Positions 36,179 to 48,909 of a stretch of 64,000 nt of DNA are shown here, piece by piece. Position 1 is the first letter of the stretch; each line of letters opens with the position of its first letter. Source of the DNA: Paralvinella palmiformis. Its lineage: Eukaryota > Annelida > Polychaeta > Terebellida > Alvinellidae. Both the position numbers and the translations under genes were made by a program. The stretch lies in assembly GCA_025642065.1 (NCBI GenBank), contig JAODUP010000012.1, positions 554,501 to 618,500 on the forward strand, read 5' to 3'. A model generated the notes under the pieces. That model was not told the DNA's origin. It saw nothing but the letters and a program-made list of their open reading frames with translations, and ran no database searches.

Positions 36179-36467
36179 GGAGAGAGTAAAGTCTGTTATA
36201 TTGTTTGTGTGTGTGTGTGTGTGGGGGGTCAATGATTATTTTTTAAATTGATATAATATGACATTCTATATACAGGTTTCCGTGAGGAAAGATAGCTACA
36301 CTGGTTCTAGTCATTTCTGTGCGGGCACGCTTATCAGTAACTATTTAGTTCTGACAGCTGCTCACTGTGCTGCTGCTATCAACCCTAAAACGTAAGTGTA
36401 GTTTATAGTGTTTCATATCATGTGTCAATAAGTTGTTTGTCAAACTAGTCCGTATCATCTCATATCA

Positions 36468-36520
<53 letters not shown>

Positions 36521-39222
36521 ATTTATTGTAAACGGGAACAGTAACAACTACTAATAAATCTAAATATTTACATGTCGCAGGACACACACACACACACACG
36601 CCCGCACGCACATATACACACACACAGACACTCTCTGTATAAATCTCTCTGCATCTTTAAAATGTCAATATACCACATATTATTGCTATTACATTGGTCT
36701 GATTTGTTCATGTGACAAACAAGAAACAAATAAAACATCAAAACTTAATCTGGGTCAGACCAAGTTACTAATAATAGATTTGGACACGTGCATGGTTACC
36801 ATGACGATGTCAGATCTGACACATCATCCAGGCATACATTATTAGCGCCAATACTTAAGATATAAAAATTATTTTATTAACGGGGGTCTTATCAATATTT
36901 TATTTATTCAATTTGCTTCTAACAAATCTCTAATATTAATTGTTTCGTCATTTTTATTTCTTTTAATACCAACATACTTACGTAACAAGTTTTTCAACTG
37001 ATATTTTAAAAGAAGTCGAGTCTATTAAAATAATAGTGCAAGCATTAATTAAAGCACACCTTTTTCCAAAGACGTGGCTGTCAGGCAAATAAACCATGAA
37101 AATATAGATTTTACAGTAAAAACCCAACAATTATAATTAGCTAAAATAATTAACTTTATTAAAGTTTTAGAATCAATAACGGATACTTTGATATTTTAGT
37201 TTTTCTTTATTGTATCTATGCAGACAACAGTAAATGATATATTAGTATAATTGTGTTCTGTAAATCATTACAAATGAGCCATTTCGAACCAGTTTTCTGC
37301 CAGTGTTAGCCCAGAAATATATAAGAGCCAAACTATCTATGGTTAAAGTTGAACTAAAGTACCCAAGAATTCACTTTTTCATATTTTTAAGAGACTGGGT
37401 GTATATCATCTAAACATAGAACTCCCAGTAACAATACAAACCTCAATCATATCACTCTGGACCAACCATCAACCAGGCTAAACAAACCGTTCAATTATTC
37501 ACACGCCGGTTTATGTCATTTACCTAGTCTAGCAATATATTTTTTAATTAAACATAACTTCTGTATCCACAGAAGTTATGTTGTTTTAGGTAACCGTGAC
37601 AGATCAATATTGTCATCCGATAGTATACATCGTATACGAAAAGTGATCCTACATCCTGAGTATGGAACTCAATCCTATGAGAATGACATCGCGCTGCTGG
37701 TATTGATCAGAGCTGTTGACTTTACTTCGGGTATACGACCAATATGTCTGCCGAAGATGCCAAAATATGGTTATGACAACAAGCGTGTCGTAGTTAGTGG
37801 ATGGGGCCACATTATTGGAGGTCAGTTTGCATTTCTGCCCTTCACACATACACATACACAGACCGATATCTGACCGCCATCTTATTCGCCTATATCTCCA
37901 GAACAAATGGAACGCTGTCATTGTTCCGACAAATTCTTTTATGACTTCGGTTTCAAATACCAATGTTCTGACATTGCAATGTTGAAGTATTGCAGTTCTG
38001 ATCATATGGACGAGGGGCTTCATGCAGGATACAATTTGACGAATATAAAAATGCCTAAATAGTCGTTTTTGGTAGGAACTGATACACATTCGGAATCTGG
38101 TTATCTGGAGGTTTCTTACGTAAACAACAACAATTCTGGGTTAATGAAGAAGAAACAGTTCACTTAAATAAAGGAAACTTTGAGATTTGAAAATATGTTA
38201 GAGACATCGGAACATTGGATTGTCGGAACACTTGACTGTCGGAAGAATGGGACATACTTACGTACTTGATTAAATAATAAACCTATGTACCTAACTGCTT
38301 TGTGAGCTCTCTAATTTGGTGTGTGCGAGCCAGTGGTTGAGTGAGTGAGTGAGTGAGTGCTGGGCACACATTTGCAATATGGCGTAGGGACAACTCCATA
38401 CACAAGTTATCTCCGACAGATTAAAAAAGCCTCGAAAACGTAATAGTTAAAGCACTATGTAGAGCATTAAGCGACAAACGTCTAGTCATCTGTTCAACCA
38501 GCACTTACTCTTAAATAAATCATTCGCTCTCCAACTTATTACCTACGTAATATATTGCCTATTTTTCTAAAAAAATATACTTAGCTATACTATCATCTAA
38601 ACCATTACTATACTTCTTTTACTACAGCTAGTAACGGCAGCTCGTTGTTACAATTTGCCCCTCTCACTGTACTCCCTGTTGTAGTCTGTCGAAGGTATCC
38701 ACCTTTTCACTATCTGTCGGACAAGAATATATGTGCTTACGATAGGTCGGACTACTCATGTAAGGTTTGTAAGATTCTCTTATAAACTAGCCTTACTGCA
38801 AACTGGAAAATGTAGAAAAGAGAATCAAGTGCTTAAACACTTTCTTAACTGTTTAATGGTTTTATACGGTGGCATGCATTATCCATGTATTGGAGGAGTA
38901 CATGTAGTTTATTATCTGATTTTAATGCAGTTATAAAATATACATAAGTGGCATTTAAATGTTAGCAAGAATTTTATTCTTTTCAGTGTCTTTGTATGTA
39001 TTCAAGACCAAAGTGTATCCTGTTGTGTATGTTTTTGTATTTTTGGTTACTCAGGGAGATTCGGGTTCACCACTAGCTTACAAAAATCCTGATGACGCTA
39101 ACACGTTCGAGGTAATCGGGATCCAATCCATTGGCAATAATTGTGCTTCTGGCTATCCGACTATATTCACCAGGGTTACATCATATCTAGACTGGATCAC
39201 GAGCTATATGAAGAACAAATAA
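33307..39222 (+). CDS. SP3: S1 serine protease with Cys-rich N-terminal domain and altered specificity pocket
   Basis: Eight coding exons: 33307-33391, 35172-35271, 35612-35703, 35914-36038, 36276-36391, 37573-37820, 38628-38764, 39055-39222 (356 aa). The start at 33307 gives a clean signal peptide; an ATG at 33277 in the same frame would add ten residues. The Cys domain is CC33-34, C50, C62, C68, CC79-80, C90. Cys105 lies in CGRSKYPDAG. The activation site R121-I-Q-G-F is a fair R-I-x-G-[GF] match. The triad is present: His164 (TAAHC), Asp211 (ENDIALL), Ser304 in GDSGS (usual GDSGG). The pocket residue expected to be Asp in trypsins is Tyr298, and the usual SWG strand reads QSIG. Probably folded and possibly active, but not with trypsin specificity. 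AATAAA lies at 39284. It is closest to SP1. Confidence 0.87.
33480..33570. repeat. (TTG)n/(TCG)n trinucleotide tract in SP3 intron 1
   Basis: Imperfect TTG/TCG/TCA units. Confidence 0.85.
33850..35160 (+). other. SP3 intron 1, no further gene seen
   Basis: AT-rich intron sequence with no recognised element. Confidence 0.35.
36119..36226. repeat. (CA)n(TA)n(GA)n and (GT)n tracts in SP3 intron 4
   Basis: Simple repeats close to the exon 5 acceptor. Confidence 0.95.
36472..36515. repeat. (TA)n microsatellite in SP3 intron 5
   Basis: About 44 bp of TA. Confidence 0.95.
36583..36630. repeat. (CA)n tract in SP3 intron 5
   Basis: Precedes the shared intronic element, as in SP1 and SP2. Confidence 0.9.
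36745..36870 (+). repeat. Shared intronic element, SP3 copy
   Basis: CTTAATCTGGGTCAGA ... GTGCATGGTTACCATGACGATGTCAGATCTGACA ... matches the SP1 and SP2 copies (blocks listed separately here: GGTTACCATGACGATG and TCAGATCTGA). It carries the palindrome TGTCAGATCTGACA. Confidence 0.7.
38336..38362. repeat. (GAGT)n microsatellite in SP3 intron 6
   Basis: About five GAGT units inside a short segment with a GAGCCAGTGGTTGAG lead that resembles a SINE edge. Confidence 0.7.
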
Positions 39223-39299
39223 TAACAAGTAACACTTTGTTGTGTAATATGTCCCAAAAATGTGCCACTTAGTTACAGAATAGAATAAATTACTGTATT

Positions 39300-40090
39300 A
39301 TTCATCATTAGTGCTTTAACAGTATAATGTTGTGATATTTCTATTCTAATTATATATTCACATAATGCATATAAGTGTTGTATTAGCATGTTTCAGATAA
39401 AATTCTTTACCTAATGATAATTAAGCCACGAACAGATAGAAACTAAAATCATTATGCTAACAATTAAAACAACGAGCGGGTTAATGGATGGGTGTGCATG
39501 CATTCATTAATACACCCATATAAAACGATAAGTACATGATGCTAGAAATCGTGGACAAGAAAGACAGAAGATACTAGCAATGTTTACCTAACTTGTACAA
39601 TTATTAACGTTTGCTAATATTTCCCATAGTTAAACTTTTGGGGGTTGGTGTTGAGAAAACTAACTAGGGCAAGTGTTATTTTATAATGACTGAAATATTA
39701 TTATGTTTATACAGTTGTCTTTCCTGATTGGTAGATTTTGTGATCACTATAAAAAATTCGTTAACGTAGTCAAGATTTACGAGATACATGTATTAGTTAA
39801 TTAGCCTTCACTAATACAGTTACGGATAACATTATGTGAGTAATTGATAGCGACTGTTTGTTTGTACGTTAAATACTTGACACGAGGTCAATAAAATAAT
39901 GTATGCGCTAAAATTGTCTTATATTGTTGTTATGTAATTTTAATATCATTTTAAAAATTCCTTATGTTATGGTTCTTGTGAAACTGGACTTCAATTGTTG
40001 ACTGTCTACTTGTTGAAATCATCTGATACAGATGGCAGAAAAAATTATATTTTGGGCACCAAAAACATCTCGGGCGACGAATACTTCAGG
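39300..40090. other. SP3-SP4 intergenic DNA
   Basis: Nothing recognised before the duplicated segment that starts at 40092. Confidence 0.4.
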
Positions 40091-40091
40091 C

Positions 40092-40294
40092 AGGACAGGA
40101 ATAATAAAGATTGTCTGCACACACAAAATTATAATGCACACATCACAATAAATGTCCGTATTCGTAGGTTCAAAACTCGAAGCGCAGCCACTTCAACCGT
40201 GCTTTTTGCCACTACCGGAAGTCAGCGCTGTTTGGTCATGGCGGCCCAATCAAACACCACTGACTGCTCGGTCTAGTTTTCTTTTAGGTCAATG
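40092..40294 (+). repeat. 200-bp repeat, copy A, directly upstream of SP4
   Basis: About 85% identical by eye to 50320-50509. Shared blocks include AATTATAATGCAC, ATCACAATAAATGTCCGTAT, CAGCGCTGTTTGGTCATGGC and AGGTCAATG. It ends 100 bp before the SP4 start codon, so it lies in the region where the SP4 promoter or 5' leader should be. It could be an inserted repeat or a duplicated promoter segment. Confidence 0.75.
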
Positions 40295-40393
40295 GAATTT
40301 TCCCTCCAAGTATAGTCGGCAATTATCGTGTTTTAAATCTATGGTTCAATGTAATTTTGGCCGATAAATATCGTTAACTTGAGTGTTGACAAA

Positions 40394-43300
40394 ATGAAAC
40401 CTTGTAGGCCTACATTTGTCACCGTTTTGATGCTAGGATTTGCAGCTTACTTCCTTCAACAAGTAAGAACAACCACTGACGGTATGTAATAGGAGGAAAC
40501 TATCAATAATACTTTAGTAGTAGGTATCATTATTAAGGTTTTATTTGTACAGACATTTAGACATTCGTTTACTTTTGATCTACGACCTCATCACTGACTG
40601 GTATTTATTCGGAAAATGTTGATAAATTTAAAGCCTGTCAAAATGTGAGATATTTGGTTTAAATGATTCAATGAAAGAAATAAACTTATAAACTAATAAA
40701 GGCTTGAATTACACCCATTTCTTGGCTTGACTCACATTTAAATAAAGAATAGATCTATTTGATAGGCTATAATCATATTAGAGTCAATGACACTGCCTTC
40801 AAGGTAAAAAATACTTTTAAGATACCTAACATGCAGTATTTATCACATTTCAACCTCACAATATATTATATATGTGATGCGTAAAACACAAGCATACGGG
40901 CTTATGTAACCTGTTGGCGCGACCCCGTGTAGCCCATCATAAGACCCCGTGAATTATTAATATTATTATAACTAATAAACTAATCTAATATTAATCTAAT
41001 TATTTTAACGATATTAATCTAATTCACTACACATTATATCAAAGTTGGCGACATAATCATATCTGGCAGACGACTGTTGACCTTTCAACCTTACCACGTG
41101 ATTCCTCGCAAACAGCCATAAGTCATAACGTATTAATTTATTATGTATTACCAGCATTTTTAACTGAGATTCCGGAGTATGGGTTAAAATGGCCCCTGGT
41201 TCTATTATACTACGGCCAATAACTAGGTCAGGATGTCTCCTGGTTCAAACAAGCCGTGTACACGTTTTTAATCTTTGATCTAATTTACATGGGTGTTGCT
41301 GGTTATGTCTAGACTTTACTATCTCAGTTTAGATTAATATTGATGAATAGTTTTGTAGTTTTGTTCCTTATCAATACAAGCATAGCTAAATAATAAATTC
41401 CTTTGTCCGTTTTCTAAAACGTGATACATGCGTCACATATTGAGTCAATTTTTGCCTATATAGTTTCCACGATACTAACAGGCCTTGCACCTAATCATAA
41501 CGTAACCAACAGCAAATGTAATTTAGGTATAACCAAAGACTATATAGAATACGATATTTGGTATAACTTAATATTTTTAGCCCATAAGGTATCGTTGATC
41601 TTTTAGATAATTATATGTGAATTAATGAGTTTCTCCCTTCTTTATTTTTCTTTTTGCTTACTATTTTTTATATGACTTGGTTAATTTTCATATCGTACGT
41701 GTATGGGAACTAAAATGAGCATATCGAGTTATAATAGCCAGCCCACATAAGTAATGTTATTGTTTTTCTATAGTCTACCTCTCAGCTGCACAAAATCTGG
41801 TGACAGATGACATATTGGTTGTTATTTATTGTCTGGTTTCAGATATTTTATCTCATATACGGTCATAAAGTAGTTCAAACATTCTACATTACAGGTGATA
41901 TTAAGAGACAGATTCCTTGTTGTTTACCACCATCTGATACTGACAAGGCTCGGGGATGGAAGACTGCTTGTCAGAAAGTGAAGTTCATATACAAACCTAT
42001 CGCATGGTATGCATATTTTGGATATAAATGCATTTTCTTTTACAAACAACAAATACATCAGTTATTTCAGCCTGGAATCTATGTTAATGATGTCAGTTTA
42101 CCCAGTAGTTAGTGATCCATGTCAAGTGTTTATTTATTTCTCCATCCTCCCAGAACACAAAGTGAATTACTTGATCTGATATAATGTGTTAATGCTACAT
42201 GTATCTTGTTTGACCTATTTTCAGGCGATTATTTATTTAAAAATTTATCCTTAATAGATATCTGATAATCGTTTGAATTATATTTAACAGTTCTTCAGCT
42301 ATCTAGAAATGCTACATCATTACAGAATAACCTGTTTCCTAGTAATTTGCATTTTAAAGTTTTTCGTGTAATTAATGCATATCAAATACAGTTGATGATT
42401 TACCTATACTGTCTTGATTTAAAGATTTGCTTCTGGTGATTCATAACTGTGATCTCTGCTTTTTGGTGTTAAACGTTTTATGTGTTATAAATCGGTATGC
42501 CACTAATATAAGTCTGAGTAATGTTTATATCAGTTCGTGGTCTCTTCGGTGTATCAAAAAAATGGCTATCATGGTGTATTTCTGCTGTGACGGACAAACG
42601 TTGGAAGACCAAAAATGTCTATTGCGTATGTATAATATTTATATATAATTTTAAAATTTTATATATTAATTCAATTTCGACGCTATTATGTTTGTGAGAT
42701 GCAAAATATGTAAAATTTATAGTAGTAAATGTTCAAAGTGTTGCAGTGATACTTATACAATATGCTTAGCTAAGATAATAATGCATTTAACCCAATTTTA
42801 TATTTAATTTTTTACTTGTATGCTGGCTGACTATCTTCACTCTCTTGTGTTGAGGCCAATGCCTCATACCAAAATTGAAAAGTCCAGAAAGTGAATAGAA
42901 AATGGCATTATTTTTGCTTTTCACTCAACAGTATAGCTGGTCCCAGGATCGGATAGTATTCTTCTTTAGTTGCCTGGTAAAGTAGAAAATACGAAAATTA
43001 AATCATAAAAAAATGTTGATTACTGAACTAGGAAAAAGATGTCAGGAAATAGCTAGAATCGAGGATTTGTGTCATTCAAGTCGGAGCTTTAGCATAGGGG
43101 CCTTAGGTGGCTTCCAGACCCCTCGTCCAAATTTGTTTGGGCTCGCTCCGCTCGGCGATTAAGTGCTTTTGCCTCATTTAAAAATATTCCCATATAAATA
43201 CTACCAATCAAACAGATTTATAATATTAAATCAGGTCTCAAATAAACAGTTAGGTTAATTAAACTGATAGGAAATGGCTTGTGGAACGGCTTCATTCTCT

Positions 43301-46300
43301 ATTTAATGTAATTGAATATGCGGTGATAGATTTCTTTTAGCCAGATGATAATTTGTTTGGAAAGACGTTTCTTAGTTTAAACTAAAGCCAGGTATAATTT
43401 TTATAAATCTCCTTATAATCATTTGGAAGGTAAATTACCGCCCGTATCCGTCTGTGGTTGGTCTAGATATGTCGACGCTGGCACTACAGTTCTAGAAGAT
43501 GCAAGCACAAGTAGAGAATATGAATTTCCTTGGCAGGTATTATCATTCTTTAACAGGTCCAGGCCGATTCGTACTTTTACCTGACGTCCTGTGAATTCAC
43601 CCGACATTTCCAAATGTCTGGTAAAAATACAGGACAAATCTACCTATTCGACAAAGAATGTGCAGTGGTATTATAAAGTTGTAAGGCTACAATTAGTTCA
43701 TCTATTAACGTGATTGGTTGGTAGTGGGATAGTATGTCCAATGACAAAGCTTCTTACTAAAACTAAATTAGGTCGCAACATGCCTGCAGGAGATCGATGA
43801 GAGCTGATTGAAAAGGACACTTTTGATTTTCTTTTGCAATTTTCTTGCTAAATTAATCTTATAAATAGATTGTTTGTTGCTTAAGTCATCAAAAATATTT
43901 AAATTTAAATTTAAATATTAGATGGATGTGTATTTGACCTGTTGTATGTCAAAATATTATGATTCTATGTACGCATTTGAGACAATGTTAATTTTCTTTG
44001 GCTAACCCTCGAAAATGTCTCACCAAACACATGTAATTGTCTTACCGTAATGCATTATTCATACGCGATCCATGTAATTTGGGGTGAAATTAATTATACT
44101 AAAGTTCACTGAATACACTATATGTGTATATTATCCATTATCGCCAGTTATACATGTATATTTGGTCTTCGTATATGCTAGAAATTTATTTAGGGACCGT
44201 TTCAAAATATTTCTACAGACGTTACTTTTACATGACGTCCTGTCCTTTTACCGGACATTAATTTTTTTACTGAGAATTAATTGGTATTCTTTGTTAATTC
44301 CCTAGGTATCTGGGTATTAACCAACACTCTCCAGCTTGTTCAGTGTGATTGTAATTTTTTGTAAATGACTAATGAGTTTAACTAAATAAGTTCTTGGTGT
44401 ACAAAAAACTATGAATCTGATGTAGGCATTGAAAGTTTTCTATCTAGATGAATTTCTTAATTTAAAGTTTATTGGCAGTGTTACATACATACACATACAT
44501 GATGCATGTATGCAAACAAGTCGCACAATCACAGAAATCAAGGCAATGATAACAGACCAAATTGAATGTATATCGGCTGTTGATGTATGAACGGTATTCA
44601 CTGAAGCTTATGAACAAGAATTCATACACCAAAAAGGCGTACTGAAGCAAGATTATCTTGAGTTTCTCATGGAATTAAATGACCATCTTGAAAATATATC
44701 AATATATATATATATGCAAGACTTGGGTACTTCAAATGAATCTGATGATGACGAGACATAGGAGTACTTAAAATGAAATGCATATGGGTTTGTTGACAGC
44801 AAGATGCTTTAAATGGGTTAGAAATATAATTTCTTGTTATTTAGTTAGAAAATGTAGTAAATAAATATGTGACTGCTCATACCTTGTCTTTTCTTGAAAG
44901 AATATCTGGTTCTGTAATTTGTTAGATGTTGCTGATTCGGGTCATTTCTTGCAACTCCAGAAATGTTTGCAAATTGTTGCTAAGATTTTAATTTCGCTTA
45001 TTTGATCTAAATAAGGGATTGAAGGTAAATTATAAACTGAATTATTATAGTTAAATGTTTATAGATTACCTTTATTGTAATGATTATGATTAGGCACTTA
45101 CTGGCTAAAAAATATGTCTACAGTATATCTCCATTACATGTATGTGATTGAGCCATGAAGAACATAAATAAAACAAGTGATATGCTTCAAAATTTATTAT
45201 GGTAAAACAATACATTTTATCATATGAAATGTCAAATAAAAAATCCAATGAGGGGAAAAACGAAATAATTATTGCTACAAATGAAATGCTATCAAAATTC
45301 CTTAATGATTATTATTATGAAAAATTACATAATTCAATTTTACTGGGTTAAACAAAAATCTTAATCATTAGCACAGATTGGACAAATGTGCTTCTTACCA
45401 AACACATCACTTACTACCAATGAAATCTGTTTATCTTCTACTGATCTAATTTCTCGAAACATCTTTGTCAGTTTGTGTCATCTGCAAACATCATCCATGT
45501 GTACGTCCATCGGAGCTGTCGCCATTAAACGTAAATGTGTACTGCGCATGCGTAACTAGTCCAATGTCCTGTTCTTTTACTGGGTGTCGGGTGAATCCAC
45601 AGGACGTCAGGCAAAACTACGAATCGGCCTGGACCTGTTTAATTTGACAGCTACAACCGGATTTGCTTTTTTTTACGGAAAGCAAATATTGTGAAATAAA
45701 CACACGAATTCGGCCATGATGATGTGTTCTCAAAAAATATATTTCAAACAATATAACTGTACACAAATTGTTTATTGAGCGATAGAGACTTTTCATGCGT
45801 AACAACGAAATATTAACTTATAATATTCTTTCTTTTTTAAATAATCTATAGGTGTCACTGAGAGTTGGCAGCTACACAGGATTGAATCATCTCTGTGGTG
45901 GCTCAATCATCAGCAAATATTTGATTGTGACAGCTGCCAACTGTGCTATTTTCATTAGAGAAGATTCGTAAGTATAACATATTTTAATAGGATATATGTG
46001 CACCTGTTAGACATATTTTGTCTTAATGGTTTTTGATTATATGTGCACAATAACCAAATTAATTATTCATGATTTTTTATTCAACTTAGGTAACCTACTT
46101 TCCACTCACACACTTGCACATATTGGGATTGGAGTGTTATGGTCTTAGGTCTAGCAGTCAGCTCATTAAATTCACATTAAAAACCTGGTCAACTTAAACC
46201 CACTTTGACAGTGACCACCTTCAAGGTCTATTTTGTCGTACCACTCCTTCTTTCTGAATTTGTTATGTAAGAGTGCCGAATAACAGGCTCAAGTTGGTGG

Positions 46301-47294
46301 ATTAATAAAAACATCGCGGATGTTATCTGAAACTAATGAAGTAAAAAGTAACGTTATTTTGAATAAACTTCTTTCTAATATGATAAACTAGTTTCTTAAG
46401 AAACTGTATTTCGTTAATTATTATTACTTTGGAAAACTCCTAGAGTAGAGTAAGGTTAATTGTACACATCTCATTCTTAAAGGTTCACTTTCATTTCAAA
46501 ATTTCCGAAATAATACAAATATGTTCACACAAGTTATAAATGATATGAACACAATCAACTACATATTAAATAATCCAGTTCATACATTCTGGCGTTTCAG
46601 AAAGTTGTAAGGCTACCCTCCGGTAATTAGGTATATTTCCTTACATCTCTGATACCAGACAGAGTTGGTGTGATTTTTGGCTACTTTTATAAACACATTT
46701 AAATCATAATATCTATAAGGGTGACACGTTCCTTTAAACACTTTATAAGGTACAATCTATATAGTATATGCTGTGCTCCTGTGTCCGTCATCCACATACC
46801 CTTGATTCGTTGTTCGTGTCCATCTCATCTCGTATATTCTTATCTCCACTATCGTGTATGAAAACACTATTTGCTGTCACAAGATATCCAAATACTTTAT
46901 TCTAAATGAAAAGTTAGGAAAACATAATGTGGATAGATTAATGGATGATTATTAATCGTTTCAGTTTAACCGAAGACCGCCAATCTTTGATATGTGGATG
47001 GCTTATTTTAGAATTAATTTTCTTTCCTACGTTTACGACTGTAGAGATTACGTGATCGTTGGCGTCCATGACATAAGAACCATGCCAAATGACGGTGTGT
47101 ATCCAATAGTGAAGGTGGTCTTATATCCCGGTTACAAGGAACATTCCATTAAAGATGACATAGCGGTCATAAAGGTGGCCAGGCCGATTATCTTTGACAC
47201 GCTAGTACAACCAATATGTCTACCCAGGAAACACAATCAATATTATAACAACAAGGCACTTATTGTTAGTGGCTGGGGCGAAATTGCTACAGGT

Positions 47295-47343
<49 letters not shown>

Positions 47344-48199
47344 ATTTTATTTATTTTTTAAATTTTAACACACACAGGGATGCCTTGATAAATAACCTAA
47401 ACAACCATCATACTAAACTGGTTACTCACATTTCCTGTACAATAACTTATCTACATATTAATACATTTTTAAACTAGTATCATATATTTATGATGTTCAC
47501 TTTCTGATATTATATTTCTTCCTTGTTAGACTATGATCGAATAAGTAATTACGGCCATTTGTTACGATATGCTAAATACAGACTTTACACTCCTGAGAAT
47601 TGCGGAAGTATTATAACTCTTTATAATTTCTCTGACTCCGTTAACTGTGCCTATAAAAACGGTAGAGATACTACGAACTCGATATGTCAGGTTTGTCAGA
47701 ATCGTCGTACACACGCGCGGACGCGCATACACACACGCACATAGATACACGTCTAATGGAGCAAATTTTAACATTAAAGAGTGAGTGAGTGAGTGAGTGA
47801 GTGAGTGAGTGTTTTGATTAACCTTTGGGCACTTATCACATTTCGAATATGTGACCAAAGCGGTGACTAGCTATTCTAGATAAATATCCAACATAAACAG
47901 GTTACTTAATATACACCATCATAGATGTTTAGAGACAGATATGAATACCTTTATTCCTCGAGTAATTATCATATTGGTTTTAATGAGATTATTTAGTGCT
48001 TTTGTCTTATTTTTCTATCTAGGGAGATCCAGGAGCACCTGTGGTTTATAGAAATCCAAATTACATCGACAGCACGTTTGAGTTAGTCGGCGTCTTTTTA
48101 TTTGGATATAGTACTCCATTTGGACAACTGGGTGTGTTTACCATGGTAACGGAATATCTAGATTGGATCAATCACTGGACAGAGAAATTCAGCTTATGA
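40394..48199 (+). CDS. SP4: serine protease homologue (pseudoprotease) with Cys-rich N-terminal domain
   Basis: Eight coding exons: 40394-40481, 41895-42006, 42534-42625, 43430-43536, 45852-45967, 47045-47292, 47530-47690, 48023-48199 (366 aa), all in phase with no frame breaks. A signal peptide is followed by the Cys domain CC38-39, C55, C67, C73, CC84-85, C95. Cys106 lies in CGWSRYVDAG. No R-[IV]-x-G-G activation site is present before EFPWQ. Catalytic His is Asn163 (TAANC), Asp210 is kept (KDDIAVI), and catalytic Ser is Pro311 (GDPGAP). The usual Cys220 is also missing. The rest of the fold (CGGSIIS, QPICLP, VSGWG, the C-terminal YLDWI helix) is well kept. An intact frame with a lost triad suggests a non-enzymatic binding, cofactor or decoy role. 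AATAAA lies at 48685. It is closest to SP2. Confidence 0.87.
40490..41890 (+). other. SP4 intron 1, no further gene seen
   Basis: AT-rich intron without recognised elements. Confidence 0.35.
43554..45637. mobile_element. 2.08-kb non-autonomous DNA transposon in SP4 intron 4
   Basis: Terminal inverted repeats begin CAGGTCCAGGCCGATTCGTA at both ends. They match at all but about three of the first 53 positions, and weaker similarity extends to about 75 bp. The element is flanked on both sides by TTTAA (43549-43553 and 45638-45642). A third partial copy of the subterminal sequence lies inside at about 44220-44275. No transposase frame is seen. It starts 17 bp after the exon 4 donor of SP4. The superfamily is not clear: a TTAA-type target suggests a piggyBac relation, but a 5-bp duplication fits better as read. 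Confidence 0.85.
45985..46930 (+). other. SP4 intron 5, no further gene seen
   Basis: The shared (CA)n-linked intronic element of SP1-SP3 was looked for here and not found. Confidence 0.4.
47298..47344. repeat. (TA)n(TG)n microsatellite in SP4 intron 6
   Basis: Begins a few bases after the exon 6 donor. Confidence 0.95.
47778..47812. repeat. (GAGT)n microsatellite in SP4 intron 7
   Basis: About eight GAGT units. Confidence 0.9.
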
Positions 48200-48699
48200 A
48201 TATGTGATATATACTGAAATGAGATATATAAATTAGTAATCAATTGTTCATTATTGGTAATTAATGATATAGTGATGCACTGTTTCTGAATTTTTCTATA
48301 CATTTGATATTTAATGTAGGTAAGCTTGCTGACTATTAAGATTATCATGTTACAGAAAGATTTCTTAATGTTTGTAACAGTTTTCGCTAACACAAGAGAA
48401 TTGTCATATACAAAGTGTGCACTCCCGTTAGAATATTTTACACTGATAATACTGACCTGTTTACTGACGTCCGTATAATTAAACTAAGTGATATTCAGAG
48501 ATTATATTATTTATTTTATATTTGACAGTTTGATCATGTTGTTCATTTGATGACTCCTCTTAGTTATATTTATAACAGCTTCTTAATTTAATTCAAACCA
48601 ATGCTTGGTCAAGCTTTGTATGATATTGTTGTAATTATGGATATACTAGTAATGTTACATCATTGCAAATCAATGTATTTTAGCAATAAAACGCCACAA

Positions 48700-48839
48700 T
48701 TCAATCAAGTTAATATGTTAACCTTATTATACCAATTAGTCTAGTTATGTTATTATTTGTCTTACTTACTTTTCTAAGGCTATTGCTGTAAACGAATTAA
48801 TAAATTAATTAATAACTCTTCAATCTCCCCCCCTCCCTC

Positions 48840-48909
<70 letters not shown>

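Noticed and set aside
43894..43919. 26-bp perfect palindrome of A/T only
   Set aside because: It is built from repeated AAATTT units in AT-rich DNA, so it is more likely low complexity than a site.
45852..45967. SP4 TAANC as a misread splice or frame error
   Set aside because: The exon is 116 bp, as in SP2 and SP3, with conserved flanks. The Asn codon AAC differs from CAC by one base within a clean frame.
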